Source of the DNA: Calditrichota bacterium | GTDB lineage: Bacteria; CLD3 | Reading direction: 5' to 3' | Assembly: GCA_008501735.1 (NCBI GenBank) | Contig: QQUF01000005.1 | Location: forward strand, 8,634 to 72,633 | Length of the DNA: 64,000 bases | Part shown: piece by piece, positions 34,697 to 43,489 of the stretch | Numbering within the stretch: the first letter of the stretch is position 1 | How the letters are laid out: each line of letters starts with the position of its first letter | Notes under the pieces: generated by a model | Told to the model about the DNA's origin: nothing | Databases searched by the model: none | The model's input: only the letters and a program-made list of their open reading frames with translations | Program-made: the position numbers and the translations under genes

Positions 34697-36205
34697 TTGA
34701 TTGCTTACTCTCTTCTTTTCTGTGTAATTGTCATTGCTTCTTGCGGCTTGATTTATGAACTAATCGCAGCAACTTTAGCAAGTTACCTTCTTGGCGACAG
34801 TGTTACACAGTTCTCAACAATTATTGGAATTTACCTTTTTTCAATGGGAATAGGTTCTTACCTGTCCAAGTATTTTGATAAAAAACTTTTGGACAGGTTC
34901 ATTGAAATTGAAATCGCAGTCGGTTTTTTCGGTGGAATCTTAGCAACCTGTTTGTTTTTTCTTTTTGAATTTGTTGACCAATTTAGAATCATTCTTTATT
35001 GTTTTGTAACTTTAATTGGAATTCTTGTTGGTTTAGAAATTCCGATATTACTTAGAATCTTAAAAGACAAAATCGAATTTAAAGACTTAGTTTCAAAAGT
35101 TTTGGCGTTGGATTACATCGGTGGACTTTTCGCATCACTAGTTTTTCCTTTCTTTTTTGTCCCTAATTTTGGTTTAATTAGCACTTCATTTTTATTTGGC
35201 TTACTAAATTCATTCGTTGCCTTTTGGGCAATTTGGATTTTTAGAGAACGTCTTGAAGATTTTAAAAAATTAATTTCAATGTGTTCTATTGTGATTTTAG
35301 TTTTATTAATTGGGTTGTTTTATTCAGAGAAAATTTCTGAAACTTTAGACAATAATTTTTACTCCGACAAAATCATTTTTACCAAAAAATCACCTTACCA
35401 AAAGTTAGTTGTAACTTCAAGTCAAGCCGATGTAAAGTTGTTCATAAATGGGAATTTACAGTTTAGTTCATTAGACGAATATCGTTACCACGAAGCATTA
35501 GTTTTACCTGCTTTGAGTTTTGTGAAGAATCCGCAAAATATTTTGATTCTTGGAGGAGGCGATGGACTCGCAATTCGAGAAATTTTAACTCATGTTGAAG
35601 ACTTTGAAAAAATAACTTTAGTAGATTTAGACCCTGAAATGACTAAAACTTTTTCTGAAAATTTAGATTTAGTTCGACTAAATGACGGCTCATTGTTAGA
35701 AGAAAAAGTTGAAATTTTTAATGAAGATGCTTTCATATGGACTAGAAATTGTGAGGTTAAATATGATTTAATAATTTGTGATTTTCCTGACCCAAGTAAT
35801 TACTCTTTGGGCAAATTATACTCAAATACCTTTTACAATTACATTTCTAATATTTTAAAAGATGAAGGAATTTTGACTGTTCAATCAACTTCTCCATTTT
35901 TTGCAAAAAAATCATTTTGGTGCATTGAAAACACGATTCGCAGTACAGGTTTTCAAACGAAACCTTATCACATTTTTGTTCCAACTTTTGGCGAATGGGG
36001 TTTTGTTTTAGCTTCAAAGAAAGATTTCCAAAAACAAAATAAATTTGATTTAGATTCTCAATTTTTGAACAATGAAATCCTTAATTCAATGTTTAAATTT
36101 CCAAAAGATATTTCAGAAATTCCAACAGAAATAAACAAACTCAATAATCAAATTTTAATTCGCTACTATTCCGAAGAAGAAGAAAGAGCTAATAAATCTT
36201 TTTAA
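34697..36205 (+). CDS. Membrane spermidine-synthase-like protein
   Basis: 502 aa. About seven hydrophobic helices in residues 1-215 (for example SLLFCVIVIASCGLIYELIA), then a cytosolic spermidine-synthase-like domain with LILGGGDGLAIREIL (SAM/decarboxy-SAM-binding loop) and LIICDFPDPSNYSLGKLYS (the usual D-x-x-D-P gate). Such fusions are annotated polyamine aminopropyltransferase. The only possible start is TTG 34697: an in-frame TAA sits at 34688-34690. Confidence 0.85.
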   Translation: MIAYSLLFCVIVIASCGLIYELIAATLASYLLGDSVTQFSTIIGIYLFSMGIGSYLSKYFDKKLLDRFIEIEIAVGFFGGILATCLFFLFEFVDQFRIILYCFVTLIGILVGLEIPILLRILKDKIEFKDLVSKVLALDYIGGLFASLVFPFFFVPNFGLISTSFLFGLLNSFVAFWAIWIFRERLEDFKKLISMCSIVILVLLIGLFYSEKISETLDNNFYSDKIIFTKKSPYQKLVVTSSQADVKLFINGNLQFSSLDEYRYHEALVLPALSFVKNPQNILILGGGDGLAIREILTHVEDFEKITLVDLDPEMTKTFSENLDLVRLNDGSLLEEKVEIFNEDAFIWTRNCEVKYDLIICDFPDPSNYSLGKLYSNTFYNYISNILKDEGILTVQSTSPFFAKKSFWCIENTIRSTGFQTKPYHIFVPTFGEWGFVLASKKDFQKQNKFDLDSQFLNNEILNSMFKFPKDISEIPTEINKLNNQILIRYYSEEEERANKSF

Positions 36206-36270
36206 CTCATTTCAATAAATGTGATATGAGTCAAAGACTTTCCATTTTTTTAATCTCATCTTAATGCAAT

Positions 36271-36439
36271 GTTTAATCTTTAATCAGTGGAGAAAAAAAT
36301 GGAAATTCGAACCCAAAAAACAAATGAAGAAGCCTTAATTGAGAACAGAAGAAAGAAAACTGACAGACGTAAGAAAGAAATTCCTGTAGATAATTTGTCT
36401 CACAAAGACAGAAGAAAAGATGAAAGAAGAAACTCTTAA
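36271..36439 (+). CDS. Small highly charged basic protein (46 aa) with conserved leader
   Basis: ATG 36299 to TAA 36439 encodes 46 residues of which about half are Arg, Lys, Asp or Glu (RRKKTDRRKKEIPVD, HKDRRKDERR). Composition suggests RNA or DNA binding or a ribosome-associated role. The leader from 36271 (GTTTAATC, ATCAGTGGAGAA) contains a GGAG ribosome site and recurs at 9222. The coding part spans 36299-36439. It is followed by a good terminator, which supports an independent transcription unit. Confidence 0.6.
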
Positions 36440-36471
36440 AAAGATAAATTCACTTACTACTTCCCCCTACG

Positions 36472-36507
36472 AAAGATCAACTTATAAATCAGTTGGTCTT
36501 TTTTTTA
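36472..36507 (+). terminator. Rho-independent terminator
   Basis: AAAGATCAACT (36472-36482) pairs with AGTTGGTCTTT (36491-36501; one G-U) around an 8-nt loop, followed by T-run to 36506. It ends the small basic ORF and abuts the stop of the converging hydrolase gene. Confidence 0.8.
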
Positions 36508-37020
36508 TGAAATTTTCAAAACATTTTTCAAAAATACCTCAAAAATATCTCCAATGTTTTTAAGCTCACTTGTCAATCTGTGGTCACTATCCACTAAATG
36601 GAGTGTTATTTTATTCTCATTGGCATAAGAAATTACATTTTCAGTTGGTACAACTACGTCATTCCAACCTTGAACAATTTCAATAATTTTTGCAGTTGGT
36701 TTAGGATTTTGAATTTCAAATCCTTCAAGGAAAACAGCAGGTGCAAGAACAAACAAACCATCAGGATTCAGTTCTTTAGACGAAACTAAAGAGACATAAC
36801 CTCCCATACTCGAACCAACTAAAACTAATTTGTTGATTGCTTGTGGCTTTTTTGCAAGTAGCATCTTTACTCTTTCGTTAGGATTCATCTCAGATGAATA
36901 ATCTGGGCTCATAACATTAAATCCAAGTCTTTTAGCAATCGAGGCTAAATGCTTAATTTTTGTCCCCCAAGGTCCACTCTCTTTTCCGTGTGAAAAACAC
37001 ACTAAATTTATTGGTTTCAT
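36505..37020 (-). CDS. Small alpha/beta-hydrolase (YqiA/RBBP9-like esterase)
   Basis: 171 aa, cytosolic. Opening FSHGKESGPWG, nucleophile elbow GSSMGGYVS (Ser69-region), acid in GWNDVVVP and catalytic His in DSDHRL near 145. Lacks a lid domain, as in short serine hydrolases such as YqiA. Substrate unknown. The gene is short, but the catalytic triad is complete. Confidence 0.82.
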   Translation of the reverse strand: MKPINLVCFSHGKESGPWGTKIKHLASIAKRLGFNVMSPDYSSEMNPNERVKMLLAKKPQAINKLVLVGSSMGGYVSLVSSKELNPDGLFVLAPAVFLEGFEIQNPKPTAKIIEIVQGWNDVVVPTENVISYANENKITLHLVDSDHRLTSELKNIGDIFEVFLKNVLKIS

Positions 37021-37109
37021 TTAAATTCCTATCTTTTTATACTCTAAATTTGGAGTAATTTATTAAATTTTAGTATAAAATATTAACCCTAAAAATTGTT
37101 GTTTTAAAA

Positions 37110-37718
37110 ATGATTGTTAAAGTTGCAGAAGAAAAAGATTATGCGAGAATTAGTAAACTAAGAATAGAGGCTTATAAAAAAGCAACTGGAATGAAAATTT
37201 CCGACAACTCTTTTCTTTTTTTTGAAAATGATAAACGCCCTGGTATTGTACTTTTTGTTGAAGATGAAAGCGGAAATGCAATTTCTACTTTGAAAGGGGT
37301 TAAAGTTACAAATATTGAAGAATTGGAAAAGGTCTTTGATATTAAAATTCATTCAGATTTAGAATTTCCAGTTTTTGTTTTTGAAAAACTTGCTACTGCC
37401 TTTGAATTCCGTAGAAATGGGATTTCAAGAATATTAAGAATTATTTTTTTTGAGTATTGTTTGAAGTCTAAAATAAAAAATATCACTCTTACTGCTCAAG
37501 AAGATGCTTCAAGAATTAAATTATTAAAAAAAATGGGATACAAAATTGAAATTGCAGATATTAGTCAAAGGAAAATTACATCTTTTGACAATAGTAGTAG
37601 AGCGGTTTTTGCAGTTCTAAATTGTAACTCTTTTGAAAGAGCTATTGAAGTCAACAAACAGGATTTTGATTTGAAAAAGTTTGAGTTTGACGAGAGTGTC
37701 AAAACTCTTTTGAGTTAG
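37110..37718 (+). CDS. GNAT/acyl-homoserine-lactone-synthase-fold protein
   Basis: 202 aa. EFRRNGISRILRIIFFEYCLKSKIKNITLTAQEDASRIKLLKKMGYKI at about 108-156 is a GNAT-like motif A/B with the R-x-x-G-I loop and a C-terminal GY. It is longer than typical GNAT and closer to the autoinducer-synthase-like/GNAT-fold acyltransferases. Overlaps the next convergent gene by 4 bp. Function unknown. Confidence 0.65.
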   Translation: MIVKVAEEKDYARISKLRIEAYKKATGMKISDNSFLFFENDKRPGIVLFVEDESGNAISTLKGVKVTNIEELEKVFDIKIHSDLEFPVFVFEKLATAFEFRRNGISRILRIIFFEYCLKSKIKNITLTAQEDASRIKLLKKMGYKIEIADISQRKITSFDNSSRAVFAVLNCNSFERAIEVNKQDFDLKKFEFDESVKTLLS

Positions 37719-38704
37719 TAACCTTCTTCCAAATCAACTAAATTCAACAAATCGGTTCTTCCTTTTGCCAATCGGTTAAAGTTCTCTACAACATCTTTCC
37801 AGTAATGAGGTTTATCTCTTGTTGGACCAGCTCTGTGAGGACTCATCAAAATATTTTCTAATTCTTGAAAAGGTAGGTTAAAGGGATAAGATTTCCCTTC
37901 TGTATTCTTTTCAACTCTGTATTTGTACCAAACGTCAATTCCTGCTCCACAAATTAGTTTTTCTTTTAAGGCGGTGAAAAGTGCCTTTTCATTTATTACT
38001 TCACCTCTCCCAACATTTACGATAAAACCTTTTCTCCCTAAAAGTCTAAGTTCTTTTTCGCTAATAAAATCTTTAGTTTTTTCTGTTAAAGGGAGAGTTA
38101 CAATTACCGAATCAACTTCTTTGAAAAAATCAGATTTGTTCTTAATTGTATAAATTTTATCAAAGTTTGAAAGTTTAATTTGTGGCTTCGTACGTTTTAA
38201 TCCGTAAACTGCTTTTACGAAAGGCTTAAGCATTTCTGCGACAAAGTTTCCAATTGCTCCTGTTCCAATAACTCCGATAATTTTATCTTCAAAGTTATTG
38301 GTAAAGTGTAAATCCAGTCTGTTTTCCCACTTCCCTTCGTTTATCATTTGGTGAGCTTGTATTAAATTATTGGTCAAACAAAGTAGCATTGCAACAGAAT
38401 ATTGTGCAGCAGATTTTGCATTTCCGTGATTGTTTGCCAAAAGCACATTCGGATATTTCTTCACAATTTCAGTTACATTTTGAACACCAATCCAAGGGAT
38501 TTGCACAAGTTTCACTTTTGGAGAACTCCTAAGTATTGTTTCCAAAAACCTTGGAGCAACAATAATTTCAGCATCTTTTGAAAGAGAAATTAGATTTTCT
38601 TCTTCAATGTTTTCAGGAAAAATAAATTCAACTTTTGGATTTACATTTTCGAGCAAGTAATCTTTAATCTTTTCAGTAACCGTTGTAGTAAATACAGCTT
38701 TCAT
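37715..38704 (-). CDS. D-isomer-specific 2-hydroxyacid dehydrogenase family
   Basis: 329 aa, NAD(P)-dependent. Rossmann motif GVIGTGAIG (about 143-151); catalytic Arg in NVGRGEVINE; active-site acid and His in SPHRAG (near 294). It most resembles phosphoglycerate-dehydrogenase-like and glyoxylate-reductase-like enzymes without an ACT domain. Substrate unresolved. Confidence 0.88.
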   Translation of the reverse strand: MKAVFTTTVTEKIKDYLLENVNPKVEFIFPENIEEENLISLSKDAEIIVAPRFLETILRSSPKVKLVQIPWIGVQNVTEIVKKYPNVLLANNHGNAKSAAQYSVAMLLCLTNNLIQAHQMINEGKWENRLDLHFTNNFEDKIIGVIGTGAIGNFVAEMLKPFVKAVYGLKRTKPQIKLSNFDKIYTIKNKSDFFKEVDSVIVTLPLTEKTKDFISEKELRLLGRKGFIVNVGRGEVINEKALFTALKEKLICGAGIDVWYKYRVEKNTEGKSYPFNLPFQELENILMSPHRAGPTRDKPHYWKDVVENFNRLAKGRTDLLNLVDLEEGY

Positions 38705-38894
38705 AAAACATATTCTTCATTTTTTGTAAAAATTCTGATTTAAACTAAAGAATTAACTCCTGATTCTAAAGTAATTTTATAAATCAATCTCACAAAAGAC
38801 GAAATATCATCACCAAAACTTTTGCCCTTGTTACAAAAATTGTGAAAGTCATCACAAATGGCTGTTAAAGCTCCTAAAACTTTGATTTTAAAAT

Positions 38895-38909
38895 TGGCAT
38901 ACGGTTTGA
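38895..38909 (+). promoter_or_regulatory. Sigma-54-like promoter of the 611-aa T9SS gene
   Basis: TGGCAT (38895-38900), five bases, then TTGA (38906-38909): the -24/-12 spacing of sigma-54 promoters, with the -12 GC changed to GA. The ATG at 38970 is 61 bp downstream. The short repeat TCATCAC occurs at 38807-38813 and 38849-38855, at distances where activator sites could lie. The rest of 38705-38969 shows no ORF. Confidence 0.45.
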
Positions 38910-38969
38910 GTAAACCAAAGTGAAATCAATTTTGAAAACAATTAACAATTAATTTTTAGGAACAAAAAA

Positions 38970-40805
38970 ATGAAAACTTTAAAACTAAACTCAAAAAGAT
39001 TTTCAAATCTCGTTACTTTAACAAGCCTCGCAACTGCATCAATTTTAACAGTTGGTTTATTAACAAGTGCACAAGCTCAAAGTTCAATTTCATTTCAAAT
39101 CGATAACTTTTTTGGAAATCCTTCTTGTGGACCAGAAATGTTTACCGACCAAAACGGAATCTTAAATCCTGACCCAACTTGCGACCCTTGTGGACCACTT
39201 ACTTTTACAGCTTTTGAACAATTCGGTTACAACAACGGACTTGGTCCTCAAGGTGAAGCAGCAACAACTTCAAGTGTTTCAAATAATAATATGCCAGTTG
39301 CAGCTTTAGCTCCAGCAGACGTTGGAAACGCTTCTTTAATTATTGACCAAACATTTGGACTTTCAAGTTTTGAACACACAGCTGACCAAAATGACCCTGC
39401 AACTTTCGGTTCTTGGGGAGATCACAGACAGTATGTTGGCGGACACGCTTACATAGTTGTTGACGGAGACACAGTTCTTGAAGTTGGAAGCATTACTTTT
39501 GACCTTTGGGTGAATTATCCAGCTCCTTTTGGACAAGGGAATATTTCTTCTGGCTTTGGAATGGGTTATTTATACGGATTAGACGACGACCCAAATTGGG
39601 TTGCTGCTTTAGACCCACAAGGAACGGGGCAAATTAATTTTAACTTAAACTCAATGTCGCCAACTGCGATAGTTTTTCCACCTAACTCACCTTGTCAGAC
39701 CCGTTATGGCTACTACGATGTAAATGTAACAATTAGCCCGAATGCAATTCCAAGAATTGTTGAGTTTGGAGAACTTCCTTTTGGAAATGGTGCTTTGAGT
39801 TTTCAAAATTCACAAGTCGATTTTAATTTTGAAATGGGAGTTGGTGGTGGAGAACAATTTAACCAATTTGATGTGATGGCAATGAGAGTCGAAGATGCTC
39901 CAGACGGAAATTTACCCGAAGGAATTAATTCAATCGAACAAAATCACTTCTGGCACTTAGGCACAACGATGGAAAGTTTTGAAACTGACGTAACTTTTGA
40001 CCTTACTGACATTACTTTAGCAGGAAATCCTTCAAACTATAGAATCTTAAGAAAGCCTGATGGAAGTAATGATTGGCAAATTTTTGGAGACATTTCTCTT
40101 CTAAACGGTGGAACAGAATTACGTGCAAACAATGTTACAGGATTCAGTGATTGGGCAATCGGAGATGTTGGCGACGGAGCTTTACCTGTTGAATTGCAAA
40201 GTTTTGAAGCAAATGTTAACGGTAGAAATGTAGAACTTACTTGGACAACTGCAACTGAAACTGACAATCAAGGATTTGTAGTCGAGCGTTCTTTAGACAG
40301 TGAAAATTTTATCGAAATCGCAAGTTACAAAACAAGCGTAGCTTTGATTGGAAGAGGAACTTCTGCTTCTGAAACTAATTACAAATACACAGATTCAAGA
40401 GTTTCAAATGGTTCAACTTACTACTACAGGCTCGTTGACGTTTCCTACGAAGGGATTAGAAATGAAAACGAAATTATCAAAATTAGTGTCAGAAATGAGA
40501 ATACTGAATCTGAAATCCTAAATCTTGACTACGAATTGAAACAAAATTTCCCTAATCCTTTCAATCCTTCAACTCAAATCAATTTCTCAATCGCAAGAGC
40601 TGGACAAGTAACTCTTAATGTTTACAACGTTTCAGGTCAATTGGTTAAGACTTTAGTAAACAACGCATTTGACAAAGGAAATTACAATGTTGAGTGGAAT
40701 GGGACAAACTCGAATGGTTCGCAAGTTTCAAGTGGAGTTTACCTTTACAAACTCACAACTTCAAACGGATTTTCAGCGACTAAAAAAATGTTCTTAATCA
40801 AATAA
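38970..40805 (+). CDS. Secreted T9SS cargo protein with Fn3-like and sorting domains
   Basis: 611 aa. Signal peptide to about residue 36 (LLTSAQAQ). The N-terminal 390 residues form a domain I do not recognise (Cys-rich opening CGPEMFTDQ, CDPCGP, beta-rich). A Fn3-like module at about 405-510 (LQSFEANVNGRNVELTWTTATETDNQGFVVERS) is followed by the sorting tail (KQNFPNPFNPST, VEWNGTN, VSSGVYLYKL). The Fn3-like module is shared, in diverged form, with the array at 52715-61513. It is single-gene, ends with a clear terminator and probably depends on the upstream sigma-54-like promoter. Confidence 0.82.
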   Translation: MKTLKLNSKRFSNLVTLTSLATASILTVGLLTSAQAQSSISFQIDNFFGNPSCGPEMFTDQNGILNPDPTCDPCGPLTFTAFEQFGYNNGLGPQGEAATTSSVSNNNMPVAALAPADVGNASLIIDQTFGLSSFEHTADQNDPATFGSWGDHRQYVGGHAYIVVDGDTVLEVGSITFDLWVNYPAPFGQGNISSGFGMGYLYGLDDDPNWVAALDPQGTGQINFNLNSMSPTAIVFPPNSPCQTRYGYYDVNVTISPNAIPRIVEFGELPFGNGALSFQNSQVDFNFEMGVGGGEQFNQFDVMAMRVEDAPDGNLPEGINSIEQNHFWHLGTTMESFETDVTFDLTDITLAGNPSNYRILRKPDGSNDWQIFGDISLLNGGTELRANNVTGFSDWAIGDVGDGALPVELQSFEANVNGRNVELTWTTATETDNQGFVVERSLDSENFIEIASYKTSVALIGRGTSASETNYKYTDSRVSNGSTYYYRLVDVSYEGIRNENEIIKISVRNENTESEILNLDYELKQNFPNPFNPSTQINFSIARAGQVTLNVYNVSGQLVKTLVNNAFDKGNYNVEWNGTNSNGSQVSSGVYLYKLTTSNGFSATKKMFLIK

Positions 40806-40824
40806 ATCCACATAGATTTTCACG

Positions 40825-40858
40825 AAAGCGGAAGCGAAAGTTTCCGCTTTTTTTATTT
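40825..40858 (+). terminator. Rho-independent terminator
   Basis: AAAGCGGAA (40825-40833) pairs with TTCCGCTTT (40842-40850), followed by a T-run. It ends the 611-aa T9SS gene 20 bp after its stop. Confidence 0.85.
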
Positions 40859-40870
40859 AGGAGAAACAAA

Positions 40871-41689
40871 ATGCAATCGCAAATTTTTAAGATTTTAACA
40901 ATAATTTTTCCAATGATTTTTCTGGGTTGTAGCCAAAAGGTTTTAAGCCAAACTTATTCAACAAAATTAAAAGAAAATTCAACTTCCATTATGGAGGAAA
41001 ATATTACTGAAAAGAAAATAAATGGAGTTTGGACAAAACAGAAAAAAGAGGTTTCCATCTTTGGCAGAAATGGAAAATTAGTGGATAAAATACATTTCAA
41101 ATGGAAAAATGGGACTTGGACAAAGTCTGGAAAAACAAGTTTTACTTACTCAAATGGAAATCCGACAACTAAATTTTATCGTTCAATTTTAACAAATGGC
41201 GACCTTGCTGAATCGAACAAAGAGGTGAACTTTTACGATTCCAAAAACAGGCTAATCAAAACTTCAACTTACTTTTACTTAAATATAATTTCGGATTGGG
41301 TTTCGGAAGGCGAAACTAAGGTTGAGTACAATGCTTTTGGTAAAGTTAAAAGCAAAAATTTAGAGCAAGTTTTGGACAAAAATTCAAAAATTACTTCCAA
41401 AGAAATTTATACTTACGACTCAAAGAAAAGACTTGTAAAAATTCTGACTGAAAATTTTAATCACCAAAAAAAGTTAGAATCGAAATTTGAAAAGAAAATT
41501 AAATACAATTCAAAAGGTAAAATTTCAGTTGAAGAGGTTTGGAACAGTGGTTTATATTTTGCAAACGAGCCATTTTTAGAGGAAAAGACAGAATATTTTT
41601 ACAACTCAAAAGGAAAATTAACTAAGAAAGTTTCTTCCAGAAAAGTTGGAAATCAGCTCAAAGAATCCACAAGAGAAATTTTAAAATAA
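40871..41689 (+). CDS. Lipoprotein with YD/Rhs-like repeats
   Basis: 272 aa. Lipoprotein signal (MIFLGC; acylated Cys near residue 20). The mature part has repeats with YDSKNRLIK, YNAFGKVKS, YDSKKRLVK, YNSKGKISV and YNSKGKLTK cores, about 25-40 residues apart, which build an antiparallel sheet as in Rhs/YD-repeat proteins. Probably outer-membrane or periplasmic; no toxin domain is attached. Function unknown. Confidence 0.75.
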   Translation: MQSQIFKILTIIFPMIFLGCSQKVLSQTYSTKLKENSTSIMEENITEKKINGVWTKQKKEVSIFGRNGKLVDKIHFKWKNGTWTKSGKTSFTYSNGNPTTKFYRSILTNGDLAESNKEVNFYDSKNRLIKTSTYFYLNIISDWVSEGETKVEYNAFGKVKSKNLEQVLDKNSKITSKEIYTYDSKKRLVKILTENFNHQKKLESKFEKKIKYNSKGKISVEEVWNSGLYFANEPFLEEKTEYFYNSKGKLTKKVSSRKVGNQLKESTREILK

Positions 41690-41719
41690 AAGTAGAGACG
41701 CACGGCTAGTGCACCTAAA

Positions 41720-41767
41720 GAGTTTCGTAGTAGTGAACAAAAATTTTTGTTCACTACTACGAAACTC
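41720..41767. repeat. 48-bp perfect palindrome overlapping the holA stop
   Basis: Two 24-bp arms (41720-41743 and 41744-41767) are exact reverse complements with no spacer, centred on AAAAATTTTT. The stop codon and last residues of holA lie in the right arm. The core (GAACAAAxATTTTTGTTC) is shared with the 10669-10702 hairpin. Confidence 0.8.
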
Positions 41768-42761
41768 CAGTAATAATTTTTACAAAAGCAGTTTCTAAAA
41801 GTAGTTTTTGGCTCGTTTGAATGGACTTGAATTCTAAGTCAAGTTTGAGCAAAATTGCAAAAACATTTTCAATTTCGTCAGTGGAGTAGAGTCTTGACAT
41901 TTGAATTAATTCTTTTACAAAAAATTCTACTGGTGTGTCCAAAATTCTTTGTCTTGCAATTTCGTAAGTTGGTTTTGAAGCAATTTCGCGTGAGTGCAAT
42001 TTCCATAAATTTGTAAAAAGGCTGTAAAGTTGAATTACAATCAAAATTCCTGCTTTGTTGTCTTGCTCAAAAATGTTATTGAGAATCTCGAATGATTTTT
42101 TCAAATCTTTTCTACCGACGGCATTCCTGAGTGCAAAAACATCAAAGTTTTTAGAATTTGCTGTAACTTTTTCAATGTCTTCTTTAGAAATTTCGTCTTT
42201 ACTTTTATCAAAAATTAATAATTTCTCAACTTCGTTTACGAGGTCGCGAATTGAACTTCCAACGTAAGTTGCAAGTATTCCAGCATTGGAAACATTGATT
42301 TTTTTGCCTCTTGAACGTACGTAGTTTACAACCCAATCAGGAATTTCATTGTCGTAAAGTTTTCTAAAATCAAAATTTGTGGAGTTTTTCAAAAGGTTTT
42401 TGTAAAAGGCTTTTGTCTTGTCGATTTTGCCCGAAGCTGCTAAAACCAAACAAGTTGTGTCGAAAGGCTTCTTGGAATAATCTTGAATTTGTTTTTTAGA
42501 TTTTTGGTCAAATCTTTCGATGTTGCTAACGATTACCATTCTCTTTTCTGCAAAAACAGGAAAAGCTGAAACCGTCTCCAAAACTTTTGAAAAATTGACT
42601 TCTTCTGCATCAAATTTATTAAAGTTGAAATCGAAATCTTGCGGAGTCAAAACTGTCTCTTGTAGTTCTTCAATTGCAATTTTTTTTAAGTAATCATCTT
42701 CACCGTGAAAGAAAAAGACGGGAGAAATTGTTTGTGGGATTGTAAATTTTTTGTAAGCCAA
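41757..42761 (-). CDS. holA: DNA polymerase III subunit delta
   Basis: 334 aa. Clamp-loader delta: FFFHGEDDYLKK start, then an AAA+-like domain without a Walker A, TVSAFPVFAEKRMVIV and the linked helices typical of HolA (CLVLAASGKIDK, IRDLVNEVEKLLIF, DVFALRNAVGRKDLKKSFEI). It opens the sliding clamp for the replisome. It begins 21 bp after a LytTR response regulator stop and ends in a palindrome that could terminate it. Confidence 0.9.
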   Translation of the reverse strand: MAYKKFTIPQTISPVFFFHGEDDYLKKIAIEELQETVLTPQDFDFNFNKFDAEEVNFSKVLETVSAFPVFAEKRMVIVSNIERFDQKSKKQIQDYSKKPFDTTCLVLAASGKIDKTKAFYKNLLKNSTNFDFRKLYDNEIPDWVVNYVRSRGKKINVSNAGILATYVGSSIRDLVNEVEKLLIFDKSKDEISKEDIEKVTANSKNFDVFALRNAVGRKDLKKSFEILNNIFEQDNKAGILIVIQLYSLFTNLWKLHSREIASKPTYEIARQRILDTPVEFFVKELIQMSRLYSTDEIENVFAILLKLDLEFKSIQTSQKLLLETAFVKIITGVS

Positions 42762-42781
42762 TACTTGTTTTCCAACAATTT

Positions 42782-43483
42782 TTAGTGATTAAAGAGTTCG
42801 TGAAGTTCTTTGTATTTTTGGCGACTTAAAGGAAGACTTTCACCATTTTTGAGATTTACGCAGTAAGTTCCACCTCCAACGTGTTTGTAAGATTCAATTT
42901 CAGTGATTTCAACAAAGTAAGAACGGTGAATCCTAATGAAATTTGAGGGCAAAATCTGTCCGAGTCTGTCCATTGTTTTGTCTAAAAGTTCGATTCTTCC
43001 GTCTTTTAAATGAGCCTCAACATAAATTCCTGCTGCTTTGAAAAAGTAAATTTCTTCAATTTCCAAAAGAACATTTTCGTTGTTTTTTCTAACGGAAAGG
43101 TATTTTGTTGTGGAGTTTAATTCAACTCTTTCAAAGAATCGGTCGAAAGAATTTCTAAGTCTTCTTTCGTCAAAAGGCTTAGGAACAAAATCCAAAACTC
43201 CAAACTGAAATGCTTCGATTGCTCTGTCTGTATTAGCCGAAACAACAACTGTGTGAAAAGAGCCTGAAAGAGCTAATTTGAGCAAATCAAAACCATCTTT
43301 TCCATTCAAGTTTAAATCTAAAAGGCAAAGGTCAATTTGATTTTCAAAAAGGTAATTTGACGCATTTTCTAAAGTGTGTTTGATTTCAATTTCTAAAGCT
43401 TCTTGGTCGTGTAAAATCTTTTTACAACAACGTTCAATAAATTTTGCAATTGGTCTTTCGTCTTCAACTATTAAAATTTTCAT
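42782..43483 (-). CDS. LytTR-type response regulator
   Basis: 233 aa. Receiver with phospho-Asp56 (CLLDLNLNGKDG) and conserved KPF; C-terminal LytTR DNA-binding domain at about 130-233 (YLSVRKNNENVLLEIEEIYFFKAAGIYVEAHL and FIRIHRSYFV landmarks). Such regulators bind direct repeats upstream of surface or quorum-related genes. The kinase gene lies 6 bp upstream, so the pair is a two-component system. Confidence 0.92.
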   Translation of the reverse strand: MKILIVEDERPIAKFIERCCKKILHDQEALEIEIKHTLENASNYLFENQIDLCLLDLNLNGKDGFDLLKLALSGSFHTVVVSANTDRAIEAFQFGVLDFVPKPFDERRLRNSFDRFFERVELNSTTKYLSVRKNNENVLLEIEEIYFFKAAGIYVEAHLKDGRIELLDKTMDRLGQILPSNFIRIHRSYFVEITEIESYKHVGGGTYCVNLKNGESLPLSRQKYKELHELFNH

Positions 43484-43489
43484 TTTTTC

